From: DATDCY01 sp964513745 | Lineage (GTDB): Bacteria > JAUVQV01 > DATDCY01 | Direction of reading: 5' to 3' | Assembly (NCBI GenBank): GCA_964513745.1 | Contig: CAZEOK010000043.1 | Location: forward strand, 1 to 22,717 | Length of the DNA stretch: 22,717 nt | Shown: piece after piece, positions 1 to 7,208 of the stretch | Layout of the letters: each line of letters begins with the position of its first letter | Position numbering within the stretch: the stretch's first letter is position 1 | Notes under the pieces: model-generated | What the model saw: only the letters and a program-made list of their open reading frames with translations | Databases searched by the model: none | What the model was told of the DNA's origin: nothing | Made by a program: the position numbers and the translations under genes

Positions 1-453
1 AAGGACGACGACCGGCCTGGGGAGTACGAACACATCAAGTTCGATTTCCTTGGGTTCACCTTCCAACCTCGGCGGGCCAAGAATTGCTGGGGGAAGTTCT
101 TCGTGAGTTTTCTGCCGGCGATCAGCACCAAAGCCGCCAAAGAGATCCGCCAGACCATCAAGGATTGGCGGATGGCAACAGCCAGAAACAACCAGAAACT
201 TGAGGATCTGGCGCGGTTGGTGAACCCGGTGGTGAGCGGTTGGATGAACTACTTTGGTCGATACTACCGATCAAGGGTCGTTCAAGTCCTCCGCTATCTC
301 AACGAGGCCCTTGCTGCATGGGTGCGGAAGAAATACACGCGTTTTCGTTGCCGAGAGCGGGCGTCGATGCACTGGTTGGGTCGGCTTGCCCGACGCGATA
401 CCAACCTGTTCATCCTATGGCGTCTCGGCGTGAAACCGGCGGCTGGAAGGTAG
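1..453 (+). CDS. Group II intron reverse transcriptase/maturase, C-terminal part (inner intron, 5' end outside window)
   Basis: The reading frame is open from base 1 and ends at a TAG at 451-453, giving about 150 residues of a protein that starts upstream of the window. The N-terminal visible part has the FDFLGFTF signature that follows the RT palm, then the GIIM-type maturase (X/thumb) region with a GWMNYFGRYYRS segment, and a short basic C-terminus ending in LFILWRLGVKP. No HNH endonuclease zinc motif follows, so it looks like an endonuclease-less type. In this family the protein helps its own intron RNA fold and splice and reverse transcribes it during mobility. The stop codon directly abuts domain V of the intron RNA at 454, the normal layout for an ORF housed in domain IV. 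The catalytic YADD motif lies off the window, so activity cannot be judged. Confidence 0.9.
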   Translation, partial: KDDDRPGEYEHIKFDFLGFTFQPRRAKNCWGKFFVSFLPAISTKAAKEIRQTIKDWRMATARNNQKLEDLARLVNPVVSGWMNYFGRYYRSRVVQVLRYLNEALAAWVRKKYTRFRCRERASMHWLGRLARRDTNLFILWRLGVKPAAGR

Positions 454-527
454 GAGCCGGATGAGGCGAGAGTCTCACGTCCGGTTCTGTGAGGGCGGAG
501 GGGTGAGATTCCCCTCCGCTACTCGAC
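454..527 (+). ncRNA. Group II intron domains V and VI of the inner intron
   Basis: Bases 454-487 form a 34-nt domain V: it opens with GAGCC, contains the AGC catalytic triad, is capped by a GAGA tetraloop, has a two-base CG bulge on the 3' side and closes with GGTTC. Domain VI follows: bases 495-503 pair perfectly with 511-519 (9 bp), 491-493 pair with 522-524, and A521 is left bulged, seven bases from the intron end. The 3' end is placed at 527 after CTACTCGAC, a usual bacterial group II terminus. Everything needed at the 3' end for splicing is present; the rest of the RNA lies upstream of the window. Confidence 0.9.
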
Positions 528-1112
528 TCATCATCGGCTTCCAGAGCAAGTCCTACGCCGAGCGGTTTCTTGGGGAGCTGCGCGAGCGGTTGGCGAAGTT
601 CTCCCTGGAACTGCACCCGGAGAAGACTCGGCTGATCGAGTTTGGAACGTACGCCGCAGAAAGGCGGATGCGCCGCGGACTCGGGAAGCCGGAGACCTTC
701 GATTTTCTGGGGTTCACGCACATCTGCGGGAAAGCCAAGAGCGGGTGGTTTCAACTCTGGCGCAAGACGAGGCGGAAGCGGCTGCAAACGAAGCTTCATG
801 AGATCAAGATCGCACTGAGGCGACGGTGGCACGAGCCTATCAAGCAGGTGGGCAGGTGGCTTGGGTCCGTGGTGGCGGGGCACATCCAATACTACGGGGT
901 TCCTTACAACCTGAAGGCGCTTTGGTCCTTCAGGTGCACAAGTCACCCGGCTTTGGAGACGCGTTCTTGAAAGACGTAGCCAGCGGGCCGCCGTATCGTG
1001 GGCACGAATGGCGCGACGGAGAGAGAGGTTTCTTCCCCCGGCCCTGGTATGTCATCCCTATCCCGACCAACGGTTTCGCGCCAGGACCCAAGGGAGGAGC
1101 CCGGTGCGTTAG
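528..1112 (+). pseudogene. Group II intron reverse transcriptase of the outer intron: interrupted and frameshifted
   Basis: From 528 the frame encodes the part of a group II RT that follows the YADD catalytic loop: IIGFQ, a palm/thumb segment with ELHPEKTRLIEFG, then ETFDFLGFTHICG, then the maturase-type GHIQYYGVPYN motif. This differs clearly from the inner RT, so it is a second intron family. Near 932-936 the frame breaks after ALWSFR: the original frame stops at 968-970, while the continuation typical of this family (LWRRVLERRSQ, then CHPYPDQRF and a TQGRSPVR end) is read one base later from 936 to the TAG at 1110-1112. A one-base gain (or two-base loss) explains it. The gene is therefore broken twice: by the inner intron at 528, which splicing could repair in RNA, and by the frameshift, which splicing could not. 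The N-terminal half is upstream of the window. Confidence 0.85.
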
Positions 1113-1169
1113 ACGCGCCCGCCGGGATCTGCGCGGGGGGCGCCGGGCAACCGGCGTCCCTACCGCGAC
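1097..1169 (+). ncRNA. Group II intron domains V and VI of the outer intron
   Basis: Domain V spans 1097-1130 (34 nt): it opens with GAGCCCGG, which pairs with CCGGG and ATCT at its end. Domain VI follows: CGCGG at 1132-1136 pairs with CCGCG at 1163-1167; 1137-1146 pair with 1151-1160 (one G-U) and are capped by a GCAA tetraloop at 1147-1150. A1162 stays bulged, eight bases from the 3' end at 1169 (CTACCGCGAC). The stop codon of the RT (1110-1112) lies inside domain V, so the last codons of the protein and the catalytic RNA share sequence. Domain V and VI pairing looks undamaged even though the RT is frameshifted. Confidence 0.85.
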
Positions 1170-1225
1170 GCGGGGGGCACTGGAACGGATCACACCGCAT
1201 CTTTTGACATTGCCTGGAGGGACGT

Positions 1226-1885
1226 ATGGCGAAGGCCAAGGCCGTAAAGACAGCAGCGGATGCAACATTAGGCCCTCGACCACGCCACGTCAGGCTGGTC
1301 ATCAAGAACTTCCGGTGTATTGGCCAAACGCCTGTCACCATCGACCTGGACGACATTGTGGTTTTGGTGGGTCCGAACAACGCGGGCAAGAGTTCCGTGT
1401 TGAAGGCCTACGAGGTCATCATGTCGGAGGGATCCAAGGCCGGAGAGCTCCTTATGGACGATTTCCCTTCGGGGAAGGTCGATCCCGACGCGTTGCCTCA
1501 GATTGAGTTGCATACCGTCGTCTTTGACAACAGCCCCGGTCCGGAGTGGATGGAGAAGACGGATTCGGGAGAGATGCTCGTCAGGGAGCTTTGGCGCTGG
1601 ACAATGGGGGGACATTCGCTCTTCTATATCGTACTGACCGGTACACCGATTGGTGTGGCGGTTGCACTTTACTTCGCTGATCTAAAGAATGGCTTCTCGG
1701 AATCGGATTGCACAGGAAGGGGTGTCGTTGCATTGTTCGCTAGCATCGTTTGTGCTCTAGCAATTCTAAGGGTCACGGAATATAGCCGAGATTTCGCTAG
1801 CAGAGGTTGGCTCCTAATCCCTGTTGTGTCTCCCCCGCTTGCCAGCTATCTGAGCCAATTGTTTTGGAAGAGAAGAAGGAGGTGA
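1226..1885 (+). CDS. Chimeric protein: truncated OLD-like ATPase N-terminus joined to a membrane tail
   Basis: The start at 1226 has a GGAGGG Shine-Dalgarno at 1216-1221. Residues 20-125 match the N-terminus of OLD/RecF-like ABC ATPases: a beta hairpin (LVIKNFRCIG), Walker A GPNNAGKS at 49-56, and the family-type segment EKTDSGEMLVRE near 112-122. Such proteins normally run several hundred residues further, with Walker B and often a Toprim nuclease domain. Here, from about residue 127, the sequence turns into three hydrophobic segments (about 131-150, 165-185, 195-215) with a WKRRRR end. The bases from about 1615 to 1870 are visibly richer in A and T than the surroundings. I infer a deletion or recombination joint near 1595-1615. 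Without Walker B or the nuclease it is unlikely to work as an OLD ATPase. A short membrane protein starting at the ATG at 1604 is possible. Confidence 0.6.
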   Translation: MAKAKAVKTAADATLGPRPRHVRLVIKNFRCIGQTPVTIDLDDIVVLVGPNNAGKSSVLKAYEVIMSEGSKAGELLMDDFPSGKVDPDALPQIELHTVVFDNSPGPEWMEKTDSGEMLVRELWRWTMGGHSLFYIVLTGTPIGVAVALYFADLKNGFSESDCTGRGVVALFASIVCALAILRVTEYSRDFASRGWLLIPVVSPPLASYLSQLFWKRRRR

Positions 1886-1997
1886 CTTCCTCCTGACTGA
1901 TCAGATCGGGACACTGCGGGCCGTGGCGGACACGAGCGGGAACATCGTCAAGCGGAGCAGCTTTTTTCTGCCTCCCCGGCAGAGGGGAGACGTGACG

Positions 1998-3104
1998 ATG
2001 CTCATCTCCATCAAGCTCGCCCCGCTCACGGTCGTCGCGACCCTTGCCGTCGCGCTCATCGGTTGCGCCACGCCCCGGTCGCCGGGTGCACTTCGCGCCC
2101 CGGGGGGCGGTCTGGTACAGGTTCGGCTCATGCACCGCGAACATGCGGTCCCCGGCGCTCGCGTGACCGCGGTGCGCAATCTCGGTGTCGCCCTTCTCGA
2201 GGAGCGGACGGTCGTGGTTGCCTCAGCGGATGGCCATGCCAGACTCGACCTCGCGCCTGGAAGCTGGTATCTCTCGGCATCAGCCGAACAACCTGCGATC
2301 GTTGGCTGGTACGGTTCGAACCCTGTCCAGATCCGCGCGGGGGAGGCGATCGACGTCACGATCCCGGCGGTCCCCGCGGCCGCTGCCCCGGCCGTCGCTC
2401 CTGCTGCGATGACCGACCTCACCACGACGTCCGTCCCCCCCGGGGAGGAGGCCGTGGCCGGAGAGGTCTTCGGGGACGGTGGAGTCATCGCCGGGGCGGG
2501 AGTTGCTTTCTATCTGGATGCATCGACCCAGTTCCGGGGGCCGGGCTACCTTGAAGCCCGGACCGACGAGCGGGGGGCATTCGAGACGCGCCTCTCCCCG
2601 GGCCGCTACTGGCTGTTCGCTCGTCGCCGCTCCGGTCCGCAGGCTTTCGGCCCGTTGGAGGCCGGCGATGACTTCGGTTTCTATCCGGGCAATCCCCTCG
2701 AGATCCGCACCGGCGAGCGGTTCACCATCCGCATCCCGACGGTGCGGGTTCTGAAAAAGGCAGGCTGGAGCAGCCCGTCCCCATTGCGCACCCGGATCGG
2801 CGGCACGATCCGCGACGCTGCCGGACGCCCGCTTCCGGGTTTCCGTGCGTTCCTTCACGCCAAAGCCACGATGCTCGGCAAGCCGGAGTTCGTTTCGGAG
2901 CCGAGCGGCCCGGATGGCTCCTACCTGATCTGGGTCGACCGGGATGGTGTTTACTACCTGGGAGCGCGAGCGGAGATCGGGCGCGCGCGCGAGCAGAATG
3001 AGGCGATCGGCCTTTACCTGGGAGCCCCCGACCATGCGATCGAGGTGCGGCTGGACGCGGGGGCGCTGCCAGCGCTGGACATCGTCGTCGGGGAGGCACC
3101 TTGA
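1998..3104 (+). CDS. Lipoprotein with three carboxypeptidase-regulatory-like beta-sandwich modules
   Basis: The chosen start (ATG 1998) follows a GGGGAG Shine-Dalgarno and gives a lipoprotein signal: Lys at 6, hydrophobic core, lipobox LIGC with the acylated Cys at 23. The frame is open further up to a GTG at 1923, but that would bury the signal peptide. The mature protein (about 345 residues) reads as three beta-sandwich units of the CarboxypepD_reg/transthyretin-like type. Each has a xxGxVxD..G.P..G opening and a D..G.F/Y....PG.Y/W ending (for example LSPGRYWLFARR and DRDGVYYLGAR). Such modules are structural or carbohydrate/protein-binding and not peptidases themselves; no zinc-peptidase motif is present. 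It is first in a run of six envelope genes; its last module resembles the lipoprotein at 6472. Exact ligand unknown. Confidence 0.8.
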   Translation: MLISIKLAPLTVVATLAVALIGCATPRSPGALRAPGGGLVQVRLMHREHAVPGARVTAVRNLGVALLEERTVVVASADGHARLDLAPGSWYLSASAEQPAIVGWYGSNPVQIRAGEAIDVTIPAVPAAAAPAVAPAAMTDLTTTSVPPGEEAVAGEVFGDGGVIAGAGVAFYLDASTQFRGPGYLEARTDERGAFETRLSPGRYWLFARRRSGPQAFGPLEAGDDFGFYPGNPLEIRTGERFTIRIPTVRVLKKAGWSSPSPLRTRIGGTIRDAAGRPLPGFRAFLHAKATMLGKPEFVSEPSGPDGSYLIWVDRDGVYYLGARAEIGRAREQNEAIGLYLGAPDHAIEVRLDAGALPALDIVVGEAP

Positions 3105-3196
3105 CCGGGAAAGGATCGGCAATGGATCTCGCGGTGGTTCGTCCCCGGGCGCAGGGGTGGCGCGGAGGGGAGGTCTCCAGCGGCGGGGTCTCGATC

Positions 3197-4039
3197 ATGG
3201 CCCGGCTCTGGTGCGCTCTCGGTGCCCTGCTCCTCTCAGCGTGCGCTTCTTCTGCCCATCTCCCCCACGACAGCACCGCGACCCCCGGGACGATCTGGAC
3301 CTGGCAGGGCACGCGCCGCATCACCGGGTTCATCGAGGTCCCCGCCGGCGTCACGCTGCTCCTTGCGCCAGGCACGACCCTGCGCTTCGCCTTCGTCGAT
3401 CGCGACGGCGACGGCGTCGGCGACGCGGGCCTGCACGTGCTCGGCCGCATCGAGGCGGTCGGGACGCCGACCGCGCCGATCGCCTTCACCTCCGCGGAGG
3501 CCGACCCGCAACCCGGCGACTGGCAGGGCCTGGTCTTCGACAATTCGACGGGCAATCTCTTTGCGGAGACCCGCTTCGAGTACGCGCAGCACGCCCTGCA
3601 CGCGCACTTCTCGTCGGCGCGCCTCGAGCGCTGCCGGCTCGAGCGCAACATCGAGGGGACGCGCCTCGGCAACTCCGGCTTCGCGATCGAGCACTGCCTC
3701 GTGCGCGGCAACGTCAGCAAGGGGCTCAACTTCTTCGGCTGCACGAACGACATCCGCCACAACCTGATCACCGGCAACGCCGACGGCATCTTCCTGTTCG
3801 AAACCGACACCGACTCCGTCGTCGAGGCCAACAACATCGTCGGCAATCAGCGCTTCGACGTGCGGCTCGGCGATTTCTACCGCGGCGGCAAGCGGCTCGG
3901 CGAGAACTGGTTCGGGACAGCCGACCTCGCCGCGATCCGGGAGCGGATGTTCGACGGGAGAGACGACCCGGGTCTCGGTCAGATCGAGTTCACCCCGGCG
4001 CTCGCGCCCTTTGTCACCGGCTGGGAGGACGAACCCTGA
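3197..4039 (+). CDS. Right-handed beta-helix lipoprotein
   Basis: From ATG 3197 the protein is 280 residues and begins with a short lipoprotein signal ending in LLSAC (Cys 16). An ATG at 3122 with an AAAGGA box eight bases upstream would add 25 residues before the same signal, so translation may begin there. The body has short beta-strand rungs with turn asparagines, e.g. GNVSKGLNFFGCTNDIRHN and ITGNADGIFLFE, the pattern of NosD/pectate-lyase-like parallel beta-helices. Before them is an Asp-rich loop, DRDGDGVGD from residue 68, resembling a calcium-binding loop, followed by APIAFTS. No lyase catalytic residues are recognisable. The C-terminus (ENWFG, then DDPGLG at 256) is shared with the larger protein at 7872, which I take to be a paralog. 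Stop overlaps the start of the next gene. Confidence 0.8.
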   Translation: MARLWCALGALLLSACASSAHLPHDSTATPGTIWTWQGTRRITGFIEVPAGVTLLLAPGTTLRFAFVDRDGDGVGDAGLHVLGRIEAVGTPTAPIAFTSAEADPQPGDWQGLVFDNSTGNLFAETRFEYAQHALHAHFSSARLERCRLERNIEGTRLGNSGFAIEHCLVRGNVSKGLNFFGCTNDIRHNLITGNADGIFLFETDTDSVVEANNIVGNQRFDVRLGDFYRGGKRLGENWFGTADLAAIRERMFDGRDDPGLGQIEFTPALAPFVTGWEDEP

Positions 4040-6450
4040 ACGCTGCATCCCCCGCGACCTGGACCAGGAGGCTCGGCGCCGGGGTGCTGATCAGCTCGCT
4101 CTGTCTGCTCGCGCTGGAGCTGACGCTCTCGCGGATCTACTCGGTGCTGATGTGGCACCACTTCGTCTCGCTCGTCGTCTCGCTGGCCCTCTTCGGCATC
4201 ACGGTCAGCGGGCTGGCCGTCTTTCTCGCCCCGCGGCGCTTCCCCCGCGAGAAGACGGTCACCTGGATGGGGCGTGCTTCGCTGGTGCTGGCGCTGGCAC
4301 TGCTCGCGCTCTGGACGTTCTTCCTGCTGCTGGCGCAATCACCCGCTCTGGCCTACCGCATCCTTGCCCCCTTTCACCAGCCACAGTACGAGCCATTCGG
4401 CGCCGGCAAGGTCACCCTGCTTGGCAGCGGTCAGATCCTGCCGCTGGCGGTGCTCTACCTGGTCTCGGCGCTCCCTTTCGTCTGCGGCGGGCTCGTCGCG
4501 ACGCTGGCCCTGACGCGACATCACAACCGCGCGACCCAGGTGTACGCCTGGGATCTTGCCGGCGCCGGCCTCGGCTGTGGTGCTGCGTTCGTCCTGCTGA
4601 CCTTGCTCGACCCCTTCGCCACCCTGGCGGCGCTGGCCTTTTTCGCGTCGATCGCGGCCTGGGTCTTCTTCCGGGAGGACGGTTCCAACCGCGGCGTGCT
4701 CGGCGCGCTGGCTCTCGGGATGCTGGCGCTCGCCATCGTTGCGGCGACGGCCGACGGCGGGCCCGTCGAGTTGAAGTTCGTCCGCGGCCGCTACCAGCCG
4801 GACCTGTTGCTGACGCGTTGGAACTCCTACTCCCGGGTCGCGGTCTGGCCCTTGCGCGCCGGCCAGAGCGAGGCCTCGTGGGGGATGAGCCGCAGCCACC
4901 GCGGCCCGATCCCGGAGCAGCACGGGCTCGTGGTCGATGACACGGGCTACACGACGATCGCGCGCTATCGACCCGGCGACGACCTGGGCTGGGCCCGCGC
5001 GCACCTGCTGTCGCTGCCCTACCTGGTGCGCGACGATGCCCGAGCCTTGATCATCGGCCCGGGCGGCGGCAAGGACATCCTGATCGCGTTGGCAAACGGG
5101 GCGGCTGCGGTGCGGGCGGTGGAGCTCAACCCCCTGGTCGTGCGCGCCGTCCAGGACGACTTCGGCGATTTCTCCGGCCGCCCGTACACGCTGCCCGGCG
5201 TCGAAACGATCGTGCACGAAGGACGCACGTTTCTCGCGCGCGATCCATCTTCCTACGACGTGATCCAGGCCGCGATAGTCTACGGCCAACTCGCTCCGAC
5301 GGCCGGGGCGGTTGCCATCGCCGAGGACCACCTCGACACGGCCGAGGCCTTCCAAGCCTGTCTGGACCGCCTCGAACCGGGAGGCATACTTGCCCTGTCG
5401 CGCTTTATGTATGAAAAGAGCATTCTGCGGCTGGTCGCCACCGCACGGGCGGCGCTCGAGGCGCGAGGTGTTCCGGGCGCCTCCGGGTGCATATTCATTG
5501 CGGCCGAGCGCGGCCTGGTCTCCGTGCTCGTCAAGAACGTCCCGTTCACGCCGACGGAGCTTGCAACGCTGCTGCGGCGCTGTCGCGACCTGGGCTTCCA
5601 GGTGCTCCATACGCCCGGCGCCGGGGGCGACAATCCGCTCGCGGAACTGCTGCACGCTCCGGACGCCGGGGCGTATCTCGCCGCGTTACCCTACGACGCC
5701 TCGCCGGTCAGCGACGACAGGCCGTTCTTTTCCTACCTGATGCGATCCGGAGATTTTCTGCGCGGCAGTGCCGCCCGCGCGCCGGATTTCGAAGACCGGG
5801 GGGTGCTGTTGCTGCGCAACCTGCTGGGAACCGTGCTCGGCCTGGTCGCCCTGTGCATCGCGCTGCCGTTGGTTCGTTACGGCCGCCTGCGGGAGATCCA
5901 CTGGCGGCGCGCCTGGGCTTCGGCCGGGTACTTTGCGGCGATCGGCCTGGGATTCGTCGTCGTCGAGATCGGTCTGCTCAAGCGCTTTTTATTGTTACTC
6001 GGCAAACCGGCCTACACGCTGGCAGTGACGCTGGCGATCTTTCTCGCGGCCGGCGCCCTGGGTAGCTTCCGGGCCCGGATGCTGGCGGGCAGTCCGCGCC
6101 TCGTCCGCCGCAGCTGCGCGCGCCTGACCATCGTGCTGCTCTTCACGGCGGTGTTGCTGCCACCGTTTTCCGAGGCGCTGCTCGCCGCGCCGCTGTGGGC
6201 CCGGCTCACCGCGGCCGTGGCGGTTATGGGGCCGCTGGGATACCTGATGGGTCAGCCGTTGCCGGCCGGCCTCTCCCTGCTCCGCCAGGAGCGGCTGGTC
6301 CCCTGGGTCTGGAGCCTCAATGGGGCGCTCTCGGTGCTTGGCTCGATCGGGGCGCTGGTGCTCGCCGTGAACTTCGGCTACACGGTGTCGATGCTCGTCG
6401 GGCCGGCCTGCTATCTGGTCGCCGGCGCTCTGGCCGACCTGGTGGAATGA
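4036..6450 (+). CDS. Polytopic membrane protein with spermidine-synthase/methyltransferase-like domain
   Basis: At 804 residues it has about six N-terminal transmembrane helices (1-240), a cytosolic Rossmann domain (about 290-560) and several C-terminal helices. The Rossmann part has a nucleotide loop GPGGGKD at 341-347, acidic strand end VELNP (E363) and YDVIQ at 407-411. These match the membrane-embedded spermidine synthase-like family. In true SpeE the strand after YDVI carries an Asp used in catalysis; here it reads QAAIVYGQ, so polyamine synthesis is unlikely and the substrate is unknown. No ATG or GTG lies at the expected start. A CTG at 4036 overlaps the preceding TGA (CTGA) and has GGGAGGA six bases upstream, so I choose it, with GTG 4084 as the alternative. 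The open frame extends far upstream, but that part is the shadow of the beta-helix gene. Confidence 0.8.
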   Translation: MNAASPATWTRRLGAGVLISSLCLLALELTLSRIYSVLMWHHFVSLVVSLALFGITVSGLAVFLAPRRFPREKTVTWMGRASLVLALALLALWTFFLLLAQSPALAYRILAPFHQPQYEPFGAGKVTLLGSGQILPLAVLYLVSALPFVCGGLVATLALTRHHNRATQVYAWDLAGAGLGCGAAFVLLTLLDPFATLAALAFFASIAAWVFFREDGSNRGVLGALALGMLALAIVAATADGGPVELKFVRGRYQPDLLLTRWNSYSRVAVWPLRAGQSEASWGMSRSHRGPIPEQHGLVVDDTGYTTIARYRPGDDLGWARAHLLSLPYLVRDDARALIIGPGGGKDILIALANGAAAVRAVELNPLVVRAVQDDFGDFSGRPYTLPGVETIVHEGRTFLARDPSSYDVIQAAIVYGQLAPTAGAVAIAEDHLDTAEAFQACLDRLEPGGILALSRFMYEKSILRLVATARAALEARGVPGASGCIFIAAERGLVSVLVKNVPFTPTELATLLRRCRDLGFQVLHTPGAGGDNPLAELLHAPDAGAYLAALPYDASPVSDDRPFFSYLMRSGDFLRGSAARAPDFEDRGVLLLRNLLGTVLGLVALCIALPLVRYGRLREIHWRRAWASAGYFAAIGLGFVVVEIGLLKRFLLLLGKPAYTLAVTLAIFLAAGALGSFRARMLAGSPRLVRRSCARLTIVLLFTAVLLPPFSEALLAAPLWARLTAAVAVMGPLGYLMGQPLPAGLSLLRQERLVPWVWSLNGALSVLGSIGALVLAVNFGYTVSMLVGPACYLVAGALADLVE

Positions 6451-6471
6451 CCATCACGATGGAGGACAACG

Positions 6472-7137
6472 ATGACCCTCCTGCGCGTCCTTGTCCTTGC
6501 CCTCGTGGTGCTCCCTGCATCCGGATGCGGCTCACGGCCCGGCACTATCGAGGGCCGCGCCGTGTCGCGCGGCACCGCGGTCGCGGGGGCCGCCGTGGAG
6601 GTCTATCTCACGTCGGAGCGCGGCAGGGTTCCCAGTCCTTTCGCCAGCGCGGCGAGCGGGGCGCTGTCGGGGCAGCTGCAGGAGGGCGACCTGAGCGCGA
6701 CGGCGCCGACGGACCCGGTTGTGGTTCCTGCGAGCGGTTATCTCGATCTTGGCGAACTCGTGCTGCACCAGGTTGACGCGGGGCTGTTGACCGCGAAGGG
6801 TGGTCAGCGATTTGAGGAGCCGACGGCAACCGTTCTTGAGGGGCGGGTCCTCGATTCCGGCGCGAAACCTCGCGCCGGACAATTCGTATTTGTCTATGGA
6901 GACGAGGGAATGATCGGTCGGCCTGAAGCCACGGTACGCACCGGCACGAGCGGCGAGTTCGAGATTTCGCTGCCCGGCGGGGGCAAGTACTACATCGGGG
7001 CCCGCAGCCGTAGTGGCGGACCCCGCCAGCCCGGAGAATGGGCGGGAAGGCTGACCGGAACGCCTGACAGTGGTCTGGAAGTGCTCGCCGGCAGGCGGGT
7101 GAAGGGATTGACCATAGTCATGGAGCAGGTGTGGTAA
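6472..7137 (+). CDS. Lipoprotein with carboxypeptidase-regulatory-like modules
   Basis: ATG 6472 follows a GGAGGA box at 6461-6466. A lipoprotein signal ends in PASGC (Cys 19). The mature 200 residues contain two beta-sandwich-like stretches, one starting at IEGRAVSRG and one at LEGRVLDSG, with a less ordered link between them. The final unit ends GGGKYYIGARS, then GLEVLAGRRVKGLTIVME, closely matching the last unit of the lipoprotein at 1998 (YYLGARAE, then IEVRLDAGALPALDIVV). I infer a paralog with one module fewer. It lies 21 bases after the membrane protein gene, likely in the same transcript. A role in surface binding or scaffolding is a guess. Confidence 0.75.
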   Translation: MTLLRVLVLALVVLPASGCGSRPGTIEGRAVSRGTAVAGAAVEVYLTSERGRVPSPFASAASGALSGQLQEGDLSATAPTDPVVVPASGYLDLGELVLHQVDAGLLTAKGGQRFEEPTATVLEGRVLDSGAKPRAGQFVFVYGDEGMIGRPEATVRTGTSGEFEISLPGGGKYYIGARSRSGGPRQPGEWAGRLTGTPDSGLEVLAGRRVKGLTIVMEQVW

Positions 7138-7208
7138 ACAGAGCCCGATGAGCTTATATTAGAAAAATGAAAGGGAAAATCCCGGAGTAGAAACGCTGGA
7201 GGGTTTCG

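Larger units (their letters stand above)
1..527 (+). mobile_element. Inner group II intron (3' portion), inserted in another intron's RT gene
   Basis: This is the 3' part of a mobile group II intron made of the maturase C-terminus and domains V/VI. The base after the predicted 3' splice site (528) continues directly into the coding sequence of a different group II RT, in the order expected after its YADD motif. If the upstream exon ends in a T, the joined codon would read TTC and restore Phe-Ile-Ile-Gly-Phe after YADD. The 5' end and 5' splice site are outside the window. Confidence 0.85.
528..1169 (+). mobile_element. Outer group II intron, 3' portion downstream of the inner intron
   Basis: This contains the second half of the outer RT and the domain V/VI RNA. 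The 3' splice site at about 1169 is followed by 56 bases and then the start of the ATPase-like gene at 1226, so the outer intron appears to sit between genes rather than inside one. Its 5' half lies upstream of the inner intron, outside the window. Confidence 0.8.

Noticed and set aside
1878..1897. AGGAGG, six bases, CCTCCT hairpin across the end of the chimeric gene
   Set aside because: The stem is only six base pairs with no T-run, too weak to call a terminator.
1923..1997. Upstream GTG start for the first lipoprotein
   Set aside because: It would place 25 residues ahead of a clear lipoprotein signal peptide, and ATG 1998 has its own Shine-Dalgarno.
2944..4035. Long open frame upstream of the membrane SpeE-like protein
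   Set aside because: It is the Arg/Pro-rich shadow of the beta-helix gene in another frame, with no domain; translation fits best from CTG 4036.
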